DNA of 40,554 bases, taken from an uncultured Bacilli bacterium (GTDB lineage: Bacteria; Bacillota_I; Bacilli_A; RF39; UBA660). The notes under the pieces are model-generated. The model saw nothing but the letters and a program-made list of their open reading frames with translations, searched no databases and was not told the origin of the DNA. The stretch is from positions 1 to 40,554 of the forward strand of contig CALVSP010000006.1 in NCBI GenBank assembly GCA_944359065.1. Reading direction: 5' to 3'. Both the position numbers and the translations under genes were made by a program. Shown in pieces: positions 26,139 to 34,678 of this stretch (position 1 is the stretch's first letter; each line of letters starts with the position of its first letter).

Positions 26139-26778
26139 AATCAAGTTCAATCCTATCAATGATCGCATTATTGATGAAATAATTAAGGAAAAAGAAAGCG
26201 TTAATTTTGATAAAAAATTAATTAAAGATGATGAAAATTTAAGTGGAAGTTTTAATAAGTTGGTTGGAAATTTGACTGCTATGACTTTAAGAAAATATAT
26301 ATCTAACATAATAAATTATCATGGATTAAATTATAAAGTTTCTAATTCTAATGCATTTGTTAAAGGATGTCCTATTGAGTGGGATTTAATTATATTAAAA
26401 AGTAGTGCTGAAGATATAAATAATACTAATGTTTTTGATGCTAGAGATTGTATATGCTTATTAGAATTTAAAACAAGCGGTTTGATGCCTAATCAATTTA
26501 AAGATATTAATAAAACATTTAATACTCAATTTAGTCATTTGTATGCTTTGAGAAAAATTGCAAAAAGAAATATTCCTTTTGGATATGTAACATTTGCAGA
26601 AAGTATTGAATACTATGATAAAAATTTAAAATATTTTGATAACATGAATGGATTAAATAATACTGCGTTTGCATTTTTAGATTATCAAGAATTAGCCCTT
26701 AATGATGAGAAAAAATATATTGATGTATGTAATGATTTTGAAAGATATTTGTTCGATTTATTAAATCAAAGTAAATAG
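26131..26778 (+). CDS. PD-(D/E)XK nuclease-like protein
   Basis: 215 residues. A PD-(D/E)XK active-site pattern is visible: D85 in PIEWDLIILK, then E112-F-K114 in CLLEFKTSG, with a hydrophobic strand before each. The sequence between (VFDARDCICL) forms the expected core hairpin. The family includes restriction and repair nucleases. No helicase or second domain is present. It is coupled to the preceding small gene by an 8-bp overlap. Together they may be a two-gene restriction or anti-phage cassette; this is inference. Confidence 0.65.
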   Translation: MIKIKFNPINDRIIDEIIKEKESVNFDKKLIKDDENLSGSFNKLVGNLTAMTLRKYISNIINYHGLNYKVSNSNAFVKGCPIEWDLIILKSSAEDINNTNVFDARDCICLLEFKTSGLMPNQFKDINKTFNTQFSHLYALRKIAKRNIPFGYVTFAESIEYYDKNLKYFDNMNGLNNTAFAFLDYQELALNDEKKYIDVCNDFERYLFDLLNQSK

Positions 26779-26810
26779 TTAATAAAAGGTTAAGGTGATG
26801 ATAAATATTT

Positions 26811-27848
26811 ATGAAAAATATAAAAAATTTTATTAAGAATAATAAGGCATTATCAATATTATTGTTTACATTATTGATTGTTGCTTTTATAATTGCAGCT
26901 TCATATGTATCAAATAGTAATAATATATTAAGTAATAGTGAAAGTAGTATAATTAATTATGAAGATGATTATTATTGGATTTCAACAGATGATTATTTTT
27001 ATGATGAAAAAAAAGATTTAATCATTTCTAATACTGCATATGCTTTTAAATTTTTAGATAATAATAAATGTTATATTGCTACAATAAATGGTGATACAAT
27101 TTATGACAATAATCAAGTGTATTATAAATTTAAAAAATACAAATCAGCTTTAATAGAAAAGCAAGGAGTTTGGCTTTCTAATTTGGAAGAATGTTCTTAT
27201 CAAATAAATGATAATCACATATACATAAACCCACTTAATGATGATGTAACATTATTTAATGGTGAAATTTTCAAAGACAAAGATAAAATAGAAATAATTT
27301 GGAATGGTGATAATAGAAAGACAACGTATTATAACATAAAAATTGAAAATAATATTTTATTTAGTTACACATTTTTTTTGGAATATGATGATATTTATGA
27401 ATATGAAGTTTTTGATTATGACTTTGATTCACATATTAGAAAACCTGATGATGGAATTGATTATGGAATTAGAATTGACGAAATAATCAAGCCTATATTG
27501 TTAGAACAAAATTTAGATATAAGTGTAGATGAATTTTGGAGGTTCAATTCAACAATGTTGAATTCTGATTCTTTGGAATATAATGCATTTTTTAGTGGTA
27601 GTTTATATAGTTATGGTTCATATAGTAAAATTGGACTTAGATCACCGGGAATTGAACAGGCCCGGGGAAAAGTATTAAAATTATATGCCCCAAGGAGAAA
27701 GTTAACAAGAGAAGAAGTTATTGAAAAAATTTCTAATGAAACAAATATTACATATGAAAATATAGTTGTTCCTGATACTATAAAGTATTTGGAAAATGCA
27801 ACTATTTATATAACCTCAATGGATGTTCTAAGAGATTACATATATTAA
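26811..27848 (+). CDS. Hypothetical membrane-anchored extracellular protein
   Basis: 345 residues, not recognised. A lysine-rich start (MKNIKNFIKNNK) leads into one hydrophobic segment at about 14-33, so the remainder is probably outside the cell and anchored by the N-terminus. The ectodomain is rich in Tyr, Asp and Asn, without Cys pairs or repeats. The C-terminal part has a basic stretch (LYAPRRKLTREEVIEKIS). Ribosome site AAGGTGATG is a little distant. Cargo of the element; could be a surface or immunity protein. Confidence 0.6.
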   Translation: MKNIKNFIKNNKALSILLFTLLIVAFIIAASYVSNSNNILSNSESSIINYEDDYYWISTDDYFYDEKKDLIISNTAYAFKFLDNNKCYIATINGDTIYDNNQVYYKFKKYKSALIEKQGVWLSNLEECSYQINDNHIYINPLNDDVTLFNGEIFKDKDKIEIIWNGDNRKTTYYNIKIENNILFSYTFFLEYDDIYEYEVFDYDFDSHIRKPDDGIDYGIRIDEIIKPILLEQNLDISVDEFWRFNSTMLNSDSLEYNAFFSGSLYSYGSYSKIGLRSPGIEQARGKVLKLYAPRRKLTREEVIEKISNETNITYENIVVPDTIKYLENATIYITSMDVLRDYIY

Positions 27849-27877
27849 AAAGCGATAGATTAACAACTGTCGCTTTT
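27847..27877. terminator. Bidirectional terminator between convergent genes
   Basis: AAAAGCGATAG and CTGTCGCTTTT pair with one G-T around an 8-base loop, with A and T runs at the ends. The minus-strand stop codon lies in the right arm. Confidence 0.75.
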
Positions 27878-28945
27878 ATTTAATTCACAATCTAACTGTC
27901 GCTTATACTTTTCAAGGTCCCTTTTCTTAGATTTATCTTTTGGCCCAAGATGTTCAACATTATAAATTAATGTTTTATTCTTACTTTTATAGATATTATT
28001 CACAAGATAGTCATATGTTTCTCGTTTCGTATTTTCATAATTTTTGACACTTTCGTCTCTGTTAATTTTTTTGCATTTATCGCAAAGAAGTTTTTTGTAT
28101 TTAGATATATAATTGCTTGAGACTATAACCTCTTTGCTTAAAGTAGAAAGACATTTGTGACACTTTGCAAATACTATCCATTTGTGTTGCAACTCTTCTT
28201 CAATTTTAACATAAGTTATAGATGATGCAATATTATTGAGTAAAGTTTCATAAGGAAAAGTAAATAGATTAGTTACATATCTTATTGGAATAAGGTTTTC
28301 ATCATCTAAATTTTTAGTTATCACAGTTTTGTATCTACCGAGGTTAGCCCTTCCATTAATGTTATCTAAAAAATCAACAATTTTAGTAAGAACATCATAA
28401 GTCAAATCATCATCTTCAATTTCAATGGCCTGATATAATGTTTTATAATCTTCATAATTTGATGCTAAGTCTGTATATGCAAAATTTATTATATAAATCA
28501 TAATAATATTATTAACTAATTCGTGAACAGATATATTATCTTCTAAGTATTCACTATTATTTCTTTCTATAGAGTAGATAGGAATATTATAATTTGATAT
28601 GAATTCTATACATAAAGGTAAAACTGCCTTTATTTTTTTATTGATTGTTTCATTACTTACAAAATCTTGGGTTAAATCCTTATATGTTCCATTATTAAAA
28701 ATAGGTTTTAAGGAGTCTTTGAATAATAAATAAAATTTTTCACCTAGTGTTAATATATCTTCAAACAATTTATATTCATCTAATTCCCCATAAGATAATT
28801 CGCTTGGATCATATTTTGTGTTCTTTATATAGCAGTAATCACCATTATAATATGTAGTAAAATCCCAATTATCATAAAACTTACCAAAACAGACTTTGCA
28901 AGACTTATCGACATGATTTTCATTATAAATAATTTTATATTTCAT
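27860..28945 (-). CDS. Hypothetical zinc-knuckle protein
   Basis: 361 residues, not recognised. Three CxxC pairs are visible: C16-x2-C19 (SCKVCFG), KCHKC about 275 and LCDKCKK about 300. The last two probably form one zinc knuckle. The middle is helical (IMIYIINFAYTDL). The C-terminus is highly charged (GPKDKSKKRDLEKYKRQ). It has an AGGTGG site and is transcribed away from the Rep-like gene. HNH-like or DNA-binding roles are possible, but I see no catalytic motif. Confidence 0.55.
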   Translation of the reverse strand: MKYKIIYNENHVDKSCKVCFGKFYDNWDFTTYYNGDYCYIKNTKYDPSELSYGELDEYKLFEDILTLGEKFYLLFKDSLKPIFNNGTYKDLTQDFVSNETINKKIKAVLPLCIEFISNYNIPIYSIERNNSEYLEDNISVHELVNNIIMIYIINFAYTDLASNYEDYKTLYQAIEIEDDDLTYDVLTKIVDFLDNINGRANLGRYKTVITKNLDDENLIPIRYVTNLFTFPYETLLNNIASSITYVKIEEELQHKWIVFAKCHKCLSTLSKEVIVSSNYISKYKKLLCDKCKKINRDESVKNYENTKRETYDYLVNNIYKSKNKTLIYNVEHLGPKDKSKKRDLEKYKRQLDCELNKSDSC

Positions 28946-29078
28946 ATATTATCCACCTGATTTCATCTGATAATTTCTTTTTATGATTATAACACAAAAC
29001 GATATATAATGGAACAACAGAAGCAGAAAAAGGCCTGAAAGATTTCAATTCTACTTCTAAAAAGAAAGGAAAATAAAT

Positions 29079-29936
29079 ATGAAAGATAAACAAAGATATT
29101 TTTTTACGGTTCATGATGAATTATTCTTTGATTTAATTGTTCCTGATGAATCATTAAAAACAAAAGAAAAAAAAGCGAGGGTTGCACTTACAAATAAAAC
29201 ACAGATGTTTACCGTTCATGAATTGATATTGTGGACTATATTGGTGGATTTTAAATTGAAGAACCCAAGCAATTGTTTTGCAATATCATTAAGTTATATT
29301 CATAAAAAATATAGAGAAAAGAGAACTGGAAAAACAGAAGTTATGAGTAAATCAGACCTAGATGCATATATGAATGCATTAAATGGTTTACAAAGAAAAA
29401 GAATAAATCTTAAAATTAGTAATACAAGAGTACGTTATCATCTAAATCATAAAGAAATTGCAAATGGAAGAATATTTAAAATCACAAATATTACAGGTAA
29501 GCAAAACGGGGATTTAATATTTGAATATACATTGGGAGAGTATGGTGAAATAATATCAAAAAGTAAAAGATATTCAGATATGCTTCCTATAGACATATTA
29601 AAGATTCCATATAAGCAAAATATGAAACTTTATATTGCAATGTATATAGCTAGATTGGTTTTTATAAACAAAAAAAGAAATTTAAACGAATTTATTATTA
29701 CAACTGAAAGTATTATGAAAAAAATAAGATTGCATGATAGCAACGGAATTGATATCGGTAAAAATCTCTATGAACTTACTAAGGAAAACAATATTACTAA
29801 ATATTCAAAATTAAAAATATTCAATAATTATTTAAATGATGTATTAGAGATGCTTAAGAAAAATGGGACTATATATAATTATGATACGTCATTAGAGGAT
29901 GGTAGAAAATGTCATATTGATTTAAAAATTAAGTAA
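29079..29936 (+). CDS. Replication-initiator-like winged-helix protein
   Basis: 285 residues. Features such as FTVHELILWTILVDFKL, a middle Lys/Arg-rich region and the element YSDMLPIDILKIPYKQNMKLYIAMYIARL resemble plasmid and integrative-element initiators with paired winged helices. It follows an AAAGAAAGGAAA ribosome site. The next genes are a DnaB-like helicase and the integration module, consistent with a Rep-helicase pair for autonomous replication of the excised circle. No iterons were seen just upstream. The assignment is moderate. Confidence 0.5.
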   Translation: MKDKQRYFFTVHDELFFDLIVPDESLKTKEKKARVALTNKTQMFTVHELILWTILVDFKLKNPSNCFAISLSYIHKKYREKRTGKTEVMSKSDLDAYMNALNGLQRKRINLKISNTRVRYHLNHKEIANGRIFKITNITGKQNGDLIFEYTLGEYGEIISKSKRYSDMLPIDILKIPYKQNMKLYIAMYIARLVFINKKRNLNEFIITTESIMKKIRLHDSNGIDIGKNLYELTKENNITKYSKLKIFNNYLNDVLEMLKKNGTIYNYDTSLEDGRKCHIDLKIK

Positions 29937-29952
29937 TTACATTAAAAAAAAT

Positions 29953-29975
29953 TCTACTTAAAAAAGTAGATTATT
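29953..29975 (+). terminator. Weak terminator after the Rep-like gene
   Basis: TCTACTT and AAGTAGA form a 7-bp stem with an AAAA loop, followed by TTATT. Confidence 0.45.
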
Positions 29976-30012
29976 AAAAAGTTCTTATAAATAAACGAAA
30001 AAAGGAGGGAGT

Positions 30013-30072
30013 ATGGGGGCTAATATATTAATATATAATTCATTAGAAAAAGTTAGCCCTCACAGAATATGA
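30013..30072 (+). CDS. 19-residue leader ORF coupled to the DnaB-like gene
   Basis: A very strong AAAGGAGGGAG site is 3 bp before an ATG that opens the short frame MGANILIYNSLEKVSPHRI. Its TGA overlaps the helicase ATG (ATGA, 30069-30072). The helicase itself has no ribosome site, so it is probably translated only by coupling. GGGCTAA (30017-30023) and TTAGCCC (30053-30059) pair across the leader, a likely translation-control hairpin. Confidence 0.7.
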   Translation: MGANILIYNSLEKVSPHRI

Positions 30073-31655
30073 AAAATGAAGATAAAAACGTATTGGTAAA
30101 AAACATTATATATAGTAGAATTCTTCTAGCTGTTTCTTTAATAAAAAGTGAAAATAAAGAAGAATATTTAAAAAAAATATTAAACATAAAATTTTTAACG
30201 GATATTGAGAAATATAAATGGGAATGTTTGTATAAGTGTTTCACACGTACTGGTAATATTTTAAAAGCAGATATTGTTAGAATTTTTAATTTAGACCAAT
30301 TAAATATTGAATTTATAAATAAATTATTATCTTGTGATGATAATGATGAGATTGATAGTTATTTTAAAATTTATGAAAATGTTATGAAATATACTGATTT
30401 ATTTTATACATTAGGTAATCTAAGGAAGAAATTATTTAACGAAGGAATATTTGATGGGAATGAAATCATACAAAAAATGCATAACATAACAAATGCAAAA
30501 TCAGTAAATGTAGATATTTTAACTAATTTGGAAAATATTTACGATGAAGCTATTGATATGACTAAAATATCAACTTGTATTAAACAAATTGATGATCTTA
30601 ATGCTGAATTTAGAAAAGGAACTGTTAATGCAGTAATGGGATATACTGGTTCATATAAAACATTGTACTGTACCAATGTTTGTTATGGGGCTATAAAAAA
30701 AGGAATTAATACCTGTTATGTATCATTGGAAATAAGTACAAGTGAGATGTATTATAATTTCCTATCTAGATATTCAAATGAGGCAATATTTGATAGAAAA
30801 ATATGTCATACGGATATAAAATTTAAGGAATTATCAGATGATGATAAAAACTATTTGTTTCATACTATAGTACCATCATTTAAAGAGGAATTATCAAAAC
30901 ATTTAGTTGTTATTGATGAAACTAACTTTAGTTCAAACACATTGACAACGTTTGATGATATTTTTAGTACAGTTGAGACAAATTTTATTAAAACTACTGG
31001 AAGAGGCGTTGATTTAGTAGTTATAGATCATTTAAATCTACTTAAATTTAGTGATTCTAGTGGTATGAATGACTATAGCAAGGTTAATCATTGGATGTCA
31101 TATTTTAGAAGAAATTGTATGAATTTTCTAAAAAAACATAAACAAGTGTGTATTTTAGTTGCAGTTCAATGCAGTAGAGATGGTTATGAAAGAGCCAAAA
31201 GAAATGGAGGAACTTACTCATTAACAGGCGTGGCAGAAGCTAACGAAGTTGAAAGAGCATCAGAAAATGTTCTTGCTATCTATTCTGATTGTAGTTTAAA
31301 AGAACATTTAAAAGCAAAAATACAAATAATAAAAGGAAGAAATTGTGGTGAAACGAGTACTCCACTAATGATATCAGTAAATCCTAAATACTATATTGTT
31401 TCAGATAATGATGAAGATGAAGAAAATTTAGATAATGACTTGACAGATGTAACAGCTATTAATAAAAAAGTAAATTTAAACGATAAAAAGGCAGACGAAA
31501 CAACTATTATTCAAAATGAAGATAGTAATATTAATTTTAGCACATTAATGTCTATGGATAACTCAATGAGTAGTACTAATTTGAATATTCCACCTGAGAA
31601 AGCTGAAATTTTGGAAAAACTTGGAGTGCATTTTCTAAAAAATCAGAATCAGTAA
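30069..31655 (+). CDS. DnaB-like replicative helicase
   Basis: 528 residues. A helical N-terminal region (about 1-165) is followed by a RecA-type ATPase: Walker A GYTGSYKT (about 191-198), the conserved CYVSLEIS strand, Walker B LVVIDHLNLL (about 316-325), VAVQCSRDGYERAK and the EVERASENVLAIY loop. These match SF4 DnaB. Walker A has Ser-Tyr where Gly-Lys is more usual. The 70-residue acidic C-terminal tail is unlike host DnaB. Probably unwinds element DNA with the Rep-like protein. Confidence 0.85.
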   Translation: MKNEDKNVLVKNIIYSRILLAVSLIKSENKEEYLKKILNIKFLTDIEKYKWECLYKCFTRTGNILKADIVRIFNLDQLNIEFINKLLSCDDNDEIDSYFKIYENVMKYTDLFYTLGNLRKKLFNEGIFDGNEIIQKMHNITNAKSVNVDILTNLENIYDEAIDMTKISTCIKQIDDLNAEFRKGTVNAVMGYTGSYKTLYCTNVCYGAIKKGINTCYVSLEISTSEMYYNFLSRYSNEAIFDRKICHTDIKFKELSDDDKNYLFHTIVPSFKEELSKHLVVIDETNFSSNTLTTFDDIFSTVETNFIKTTGRGVDLVVIDHLNLLKFSDSSGMNDYSKVNHWMSYFRRNCMNFLKKHKQVCILVAVQCSRDGYERAKRNGGTYSLTGVAEANEVERASENVLAIYSDCSLKEHLKAKIQIIKGRNCGETSTPLMISVNPKYYIVSDNDEDEENLDNDLTDVTAINKKVNLNDKKADETTIIQNEDSNINFSTLMSMDNSMSSTNLNIPPEKAEILEKLGVHFLKNQNQ

Positions 31656-31698
31656 ATTTAATCAAAATAAAATAGTAGAATAAAGGAGGAAAAATTTT

Positions 31699-31893
31699 AT
31701 GAATAACATTAATATGGTATATTCTCCAAAAGAAATTCAAAAAATGTTGGGAATTGGAAAAGAAAGCGTATATGAATTTCTTGAAGAAGTTTATAAAAAC
31801 AAGAAACCATTTATGGTTATAAAGATTGGTAAATTATATAAAATACCAAAAGAGCCATTTAATCGTTGGTTAAATGGAGAAACAAATGCCTAA
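31699..31893 (+). CDS. Excisionase-like helix-turn-helix protein
   Basis: 64 residues. YSPKEIQKMLGIGKESVYEFLEE followed by FMVIKIGKLYKIPKEPFNRWL is the winged MerR-like fold of small excisionases. AAAGGAGG site. It sits 28 bp before the first integrase, the usual xis-int order. It likely controls the direction of recombination at the uvrB attachment site. Confidence 0.8.
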   Translation: MNNINMVYSPKEIQKMLGIGKESVYEFLEEVYKNKKPFMVIKIGKLYKIPKEPFNRWLNGETNA

Positions 31894-31921
31894 ATAGTAC
31901 ATAAAGTTAGGAGGTAGTACT

Positions 31922-33100
31922 ATGAGTGTAAATAAAATTGGAAATGCTTTCTTTGAAAGAGGTTCGTGGTACCATCGTACCAAAACTTTATGTGATAATG
32001 GTACGACAAAATATGGTAAACTTGGAGGATTTACTACCCCAGAAGAAGCTGAAACAAGTTATAAAAAACATGAAGAAGAATATCAAAAACTTAAGCGTGA
32101 ATATTGGCTAATTAAGGAAAATCAAGAAATAATGTTTAAAGATTATATTGTATACTGGTTTGAAAATATGTATTTAGAAAGAACTGAAACTACAACTCAA
32201 AGTTTAGGAGCATATGCAATATATAATTTAATTATTCCAAATATTGAATATGATATTAAATTAAGGCAAGTTACTACTTCATATTTAGATCAAATTATAA
32301 ATGCTTGTTCTAAAATGACAAAATCTAGTGGTGAATTAAGTAGATTTATAATCTATTTATCTCTAAGGGATGCTGTATCTAATGGTTTCATTAGTTTTAA
32401 CCCTGCTAAAGATACTAAAGCATATCCTAGACCTAAACCAAATATAAGAATATTAAGTGAAAATGATATAAAAAAATTACTGGATAATGCACAATATACA
32501 AATTGGTATTTAGAGTTACTGTTGGGATTATTTTGTGGTTTAAGAAAAGGTGAAATATTAGGACTTAAAGTATCTGATTTTAATATTGAAAATAGAACAT
32601 TGAGTATATCTAGGCAACTAGTAAACGATGTTAAATTGGAAAAAGGAACTAATAAAGTTATATCAAGTAAAATTGTTGAAAGACCACCAAAAACTGAAAA
32701 TAGTTATAGAACTATTAGAGTTCCTGATATAATTATCGATGAGTATAAAAAAAGGCTTCAGCTAATAAATAAATATAAATTACAATATAAGGAAAAGTAT
32801 ATAGATAACAAATATATTTCTTGTACTAAATATGGAAAAAACCATGCTTTAAGTTCCCTTAATGGGATTTTAACAAAATTATGTAAGAAAGCAAGTATTC
32901 CAAAAGTTACTGTGCATAGTTTAAGACACACATTTGCCACAATTTTGTTGGAGCAAGGTGTATCGTTAGAACAGATATCTGCTTTACTAGGACATAGTTC
33001 TATACATACAACTTATGAATATTATTGTGAAGTTATTTCAGAAAAAGAAAAAATATTATCTTATATTAATGATGTTTTTAGCGTCGAAAAGGAGTTATAG
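31922..33100 (+). CDS. Tyrosine integrase 1 of the right-end pair
   Basis: 392 residues with an N-terminal arm-binding region, a core-binding domain and the catalytic domain: Arg in CGLRKGE (about 208), HSLRH (about 332-336), GHSS (about 357) and Tyr in TTYEYYCE (about 364-367). Resembles integrases of Tn916-like and phage-like elements. It ends 2 bp before a second, different integrase, so they are co-expressed. Confidence 0.9.
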   Translation: MSVNKIGNAFFERGSWYHRTKTLCDNGTTKYGKLGGFTTPEEAETSYKKHEEEYQKLKREYWLIKENQEIMFKDYIVYWFENMYLERTETTTQSLGAYAIYNLIIPNIEYDIKLRQVTTSYLDQIINACSKMTKSSGELSRFIIYLSLRDAVSNGFISFNPAKDTKAYPRPKPNIRILSENDIKKLLDNAQYTNWYLELLLGLFCGLRKGEILGLKVSDFNIENRTLSISRQLVNDVKLEKGTNKVISSKIVERPPKTENSYRTIRVPDIIIDEYKKRLQLINKYKLQYKEKYIDNKYISCTKYGKNHALSSLNGILTKLCKKASIPKVTVHSLRHTFATILLEQGVSLEQISALLGHSSIHTTYEYYCEVISEKEKILSYINDVFSVEKEL

Positions 33101-33102
33101 AT

Positions 33103-34392
33103 ATGAGTTTAATATTAAGAAATGATACTTATATAAATTGGAAAATATATTCAGTTACTAGAATAAAAGGAAAATATGGTTTTAGAATAAAATTAGATTA
33201 TAATAACGAAACAATAGTTCAACAGAAATCAGGATTTAGTACAAAAAAAATGGCAGAAGAAAGAAGAAATACCGTTATTGCTGAATTAACTAATCATTCA
33301 TATGTAATGTATTCTAATATCAAAATATCTGAATTTTATGACTATTGGTTAAATGAAGTTATGAAGCCCAAGATAGAATATAATAGTTACATGAGTTATA
33401 GAAATGCAATACATAACTATATTATTAAAGAATATGGTAATTTAAAAATGACTACATTAAATCAATCTCATATTCAAAAGTTATATAATAGTGTTACTAA
33501 AAAGCATGTATCTATTGCTAGGCTTGTTAAAACTATAATGAATAATAGTCTTGATTATGCAAAATCTATGAATATAGTTAGTGTTAATGTTGCTACTGAT
33601 GTAGGATTGCCTAAATGTGTCAAAAAGAAGGAATATAGAAAATTAAATATTGATAGTTCTAAAACTTATAATATAGAGCAAGTCAAACAATTACTGCAAG
33701 TTAGCAAGAATACTCCAATTTATTTAGAAATTATGTTTGCAGTATTAATGGGGATGAGAATTAGTGAAATAAATGCAATTAAATATAGTGACATTGATTA
33801 TGTAAACAAAAGGTTACATGCATCAATACAATTAGGAAAAGATTTAAGAATAGATCCTACCAACTTAAAGAAGAAAACCATTACAAAACAGGAAAAGAAG
33901 ATGAAAACTAAAAATAGTAAGCGATGGTTAGATATTCCTGATATATTATTTAATGCAATAATTGAACAAAGAGTAATATATGATAAAAACAAACGAAGAA
34001 GAATAAATGATAAGCATAACCCATTTGTTGATGAAAATTATATTTGTTGTTCTACCTATGGACATTCAAGAAGCCGTGGCTTTCATTATAACTATTATAA
34101 AGAAATTATTAAGAGAGCCAATCTACCATATATACGATTTCACGATTTAAGACATACTTATACTACAATACTAGTTAAAGCTAATTTTAGTGTTAAAGCA
34201 ATTTCACAAATTTTAGGGCATTCAAACGAAATAATTACTGTTGATGTTTATACTGATAAACTTCAAATAATTCAAGATTGTTTAGAATTGTTAAACCCGT
34301 ATATAGAAAAAATACTGCCGTCACGAAAAAATACAAAATTTATAGATTGTACAAAAGTACAACTAAATGATTATTTTTCTAAATTTGTTTAA
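33103..34392 (+). CDS. Tyrosine integrase 2 of the right-end pair
   Basis: 429 residues with arm-binding, core-binding and catalytic domains: Arg in GMRISE (about 218), HDLRH (about 347-351), GHSN (about 373) and Tyr in VDVYTDK (about 383). It is divergent from integrase 1, so not a recent duplicate. It lies closest to the attachment site and is the best candidate for uvrB integration. GGAG site inside the end of integrase 1. Confidence 0.9.
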   Translation: MSLILRNDTYINWKIYSVTRIKGKYGFRIKLDYNNETIVQQKSGFSTKKMAEERRNTVIAELTNHSYVMYSNIKISEFYDYWLNEVMKPKIEYNSYMSYRNAIHNYIIKEYGNLKMTTLNQSHIQKLYNSVTKKHVSIARLVKTIMNNSLDYAKSMNIVSVNVATDVGLPKCVKKKEYRKLNIDSSKTYNIEQVKQLLQVSKNTPIYLEIMFAVLMGMRISEINAIKYSDIDYVNKRLHASIQLGKDLRIDPTNLKKKTITKQEKKMKTKNSKRWLDIPDILFNAIIEQRVIYDKNKRRRINDKHNPFVDENYICCSTYGHSRSRGFHYNYYKEIIKRANLPYIRFHDLRHTYTTILVKANFSVKAISQILGHSNEIITVDVYTDKLQIIQDCLELLNPYIEKILPSRKNTKFIDCTKVQLNDYFSKFV

Positions 34393-34399
34393 ATATCGG

Positions 34400-34428
34400 G
34401 GAAGCATAAATGTGTTTCCTTGTTTTGT
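34400..34428 (+). terminator. Terminator after the integrases
   Basis: GGAAGCA and TGTTTCC pair (one G-T) around TAAATG, followed by TTGTTTTGTT. It would stop integrase transcripts before uvrB. Confidence 0.6.
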
Positions 34429-34528
34429 TATACGAAAAATGGTAAAATATATATTGTTTGGATGACCTGTTTAATAAGATTTAGTTCTGACTAGTCTAAT
34501 TGAATGTTAGAATGTCTTATTTAATAGA

Positions 34529-34632
34529 TTTGTGACTTTTGCTCGTGTAAATTCGTGTAAGCCCAGTATTAGCCATTAAAATAAAGTTTTGTTAATATGA
34601 ATTACACGAATTTTATTAAATAATTGCACGAA
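34529..34632 (+). repeat. Right arm-type repeats of the element
   Basis: TTTGTGACTTTT followed by CGTGTAA at 34544-34550 and 34554-34560, matching the left end in order and spacing. An inverted TTACACGAA is at 34602-34610 and a variant TTGCACGAA at 34624-34632. The last would overlap a possible -35 (TTGCAC) of the element-supplied uvrB start. No gene lies between 34393 and 34678. Confidence 0.6.
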
Positions 34633-34678
34633 TTTTTAGGTTAATACTAATCATAATAATAGAAAGGATGTGACAGCA

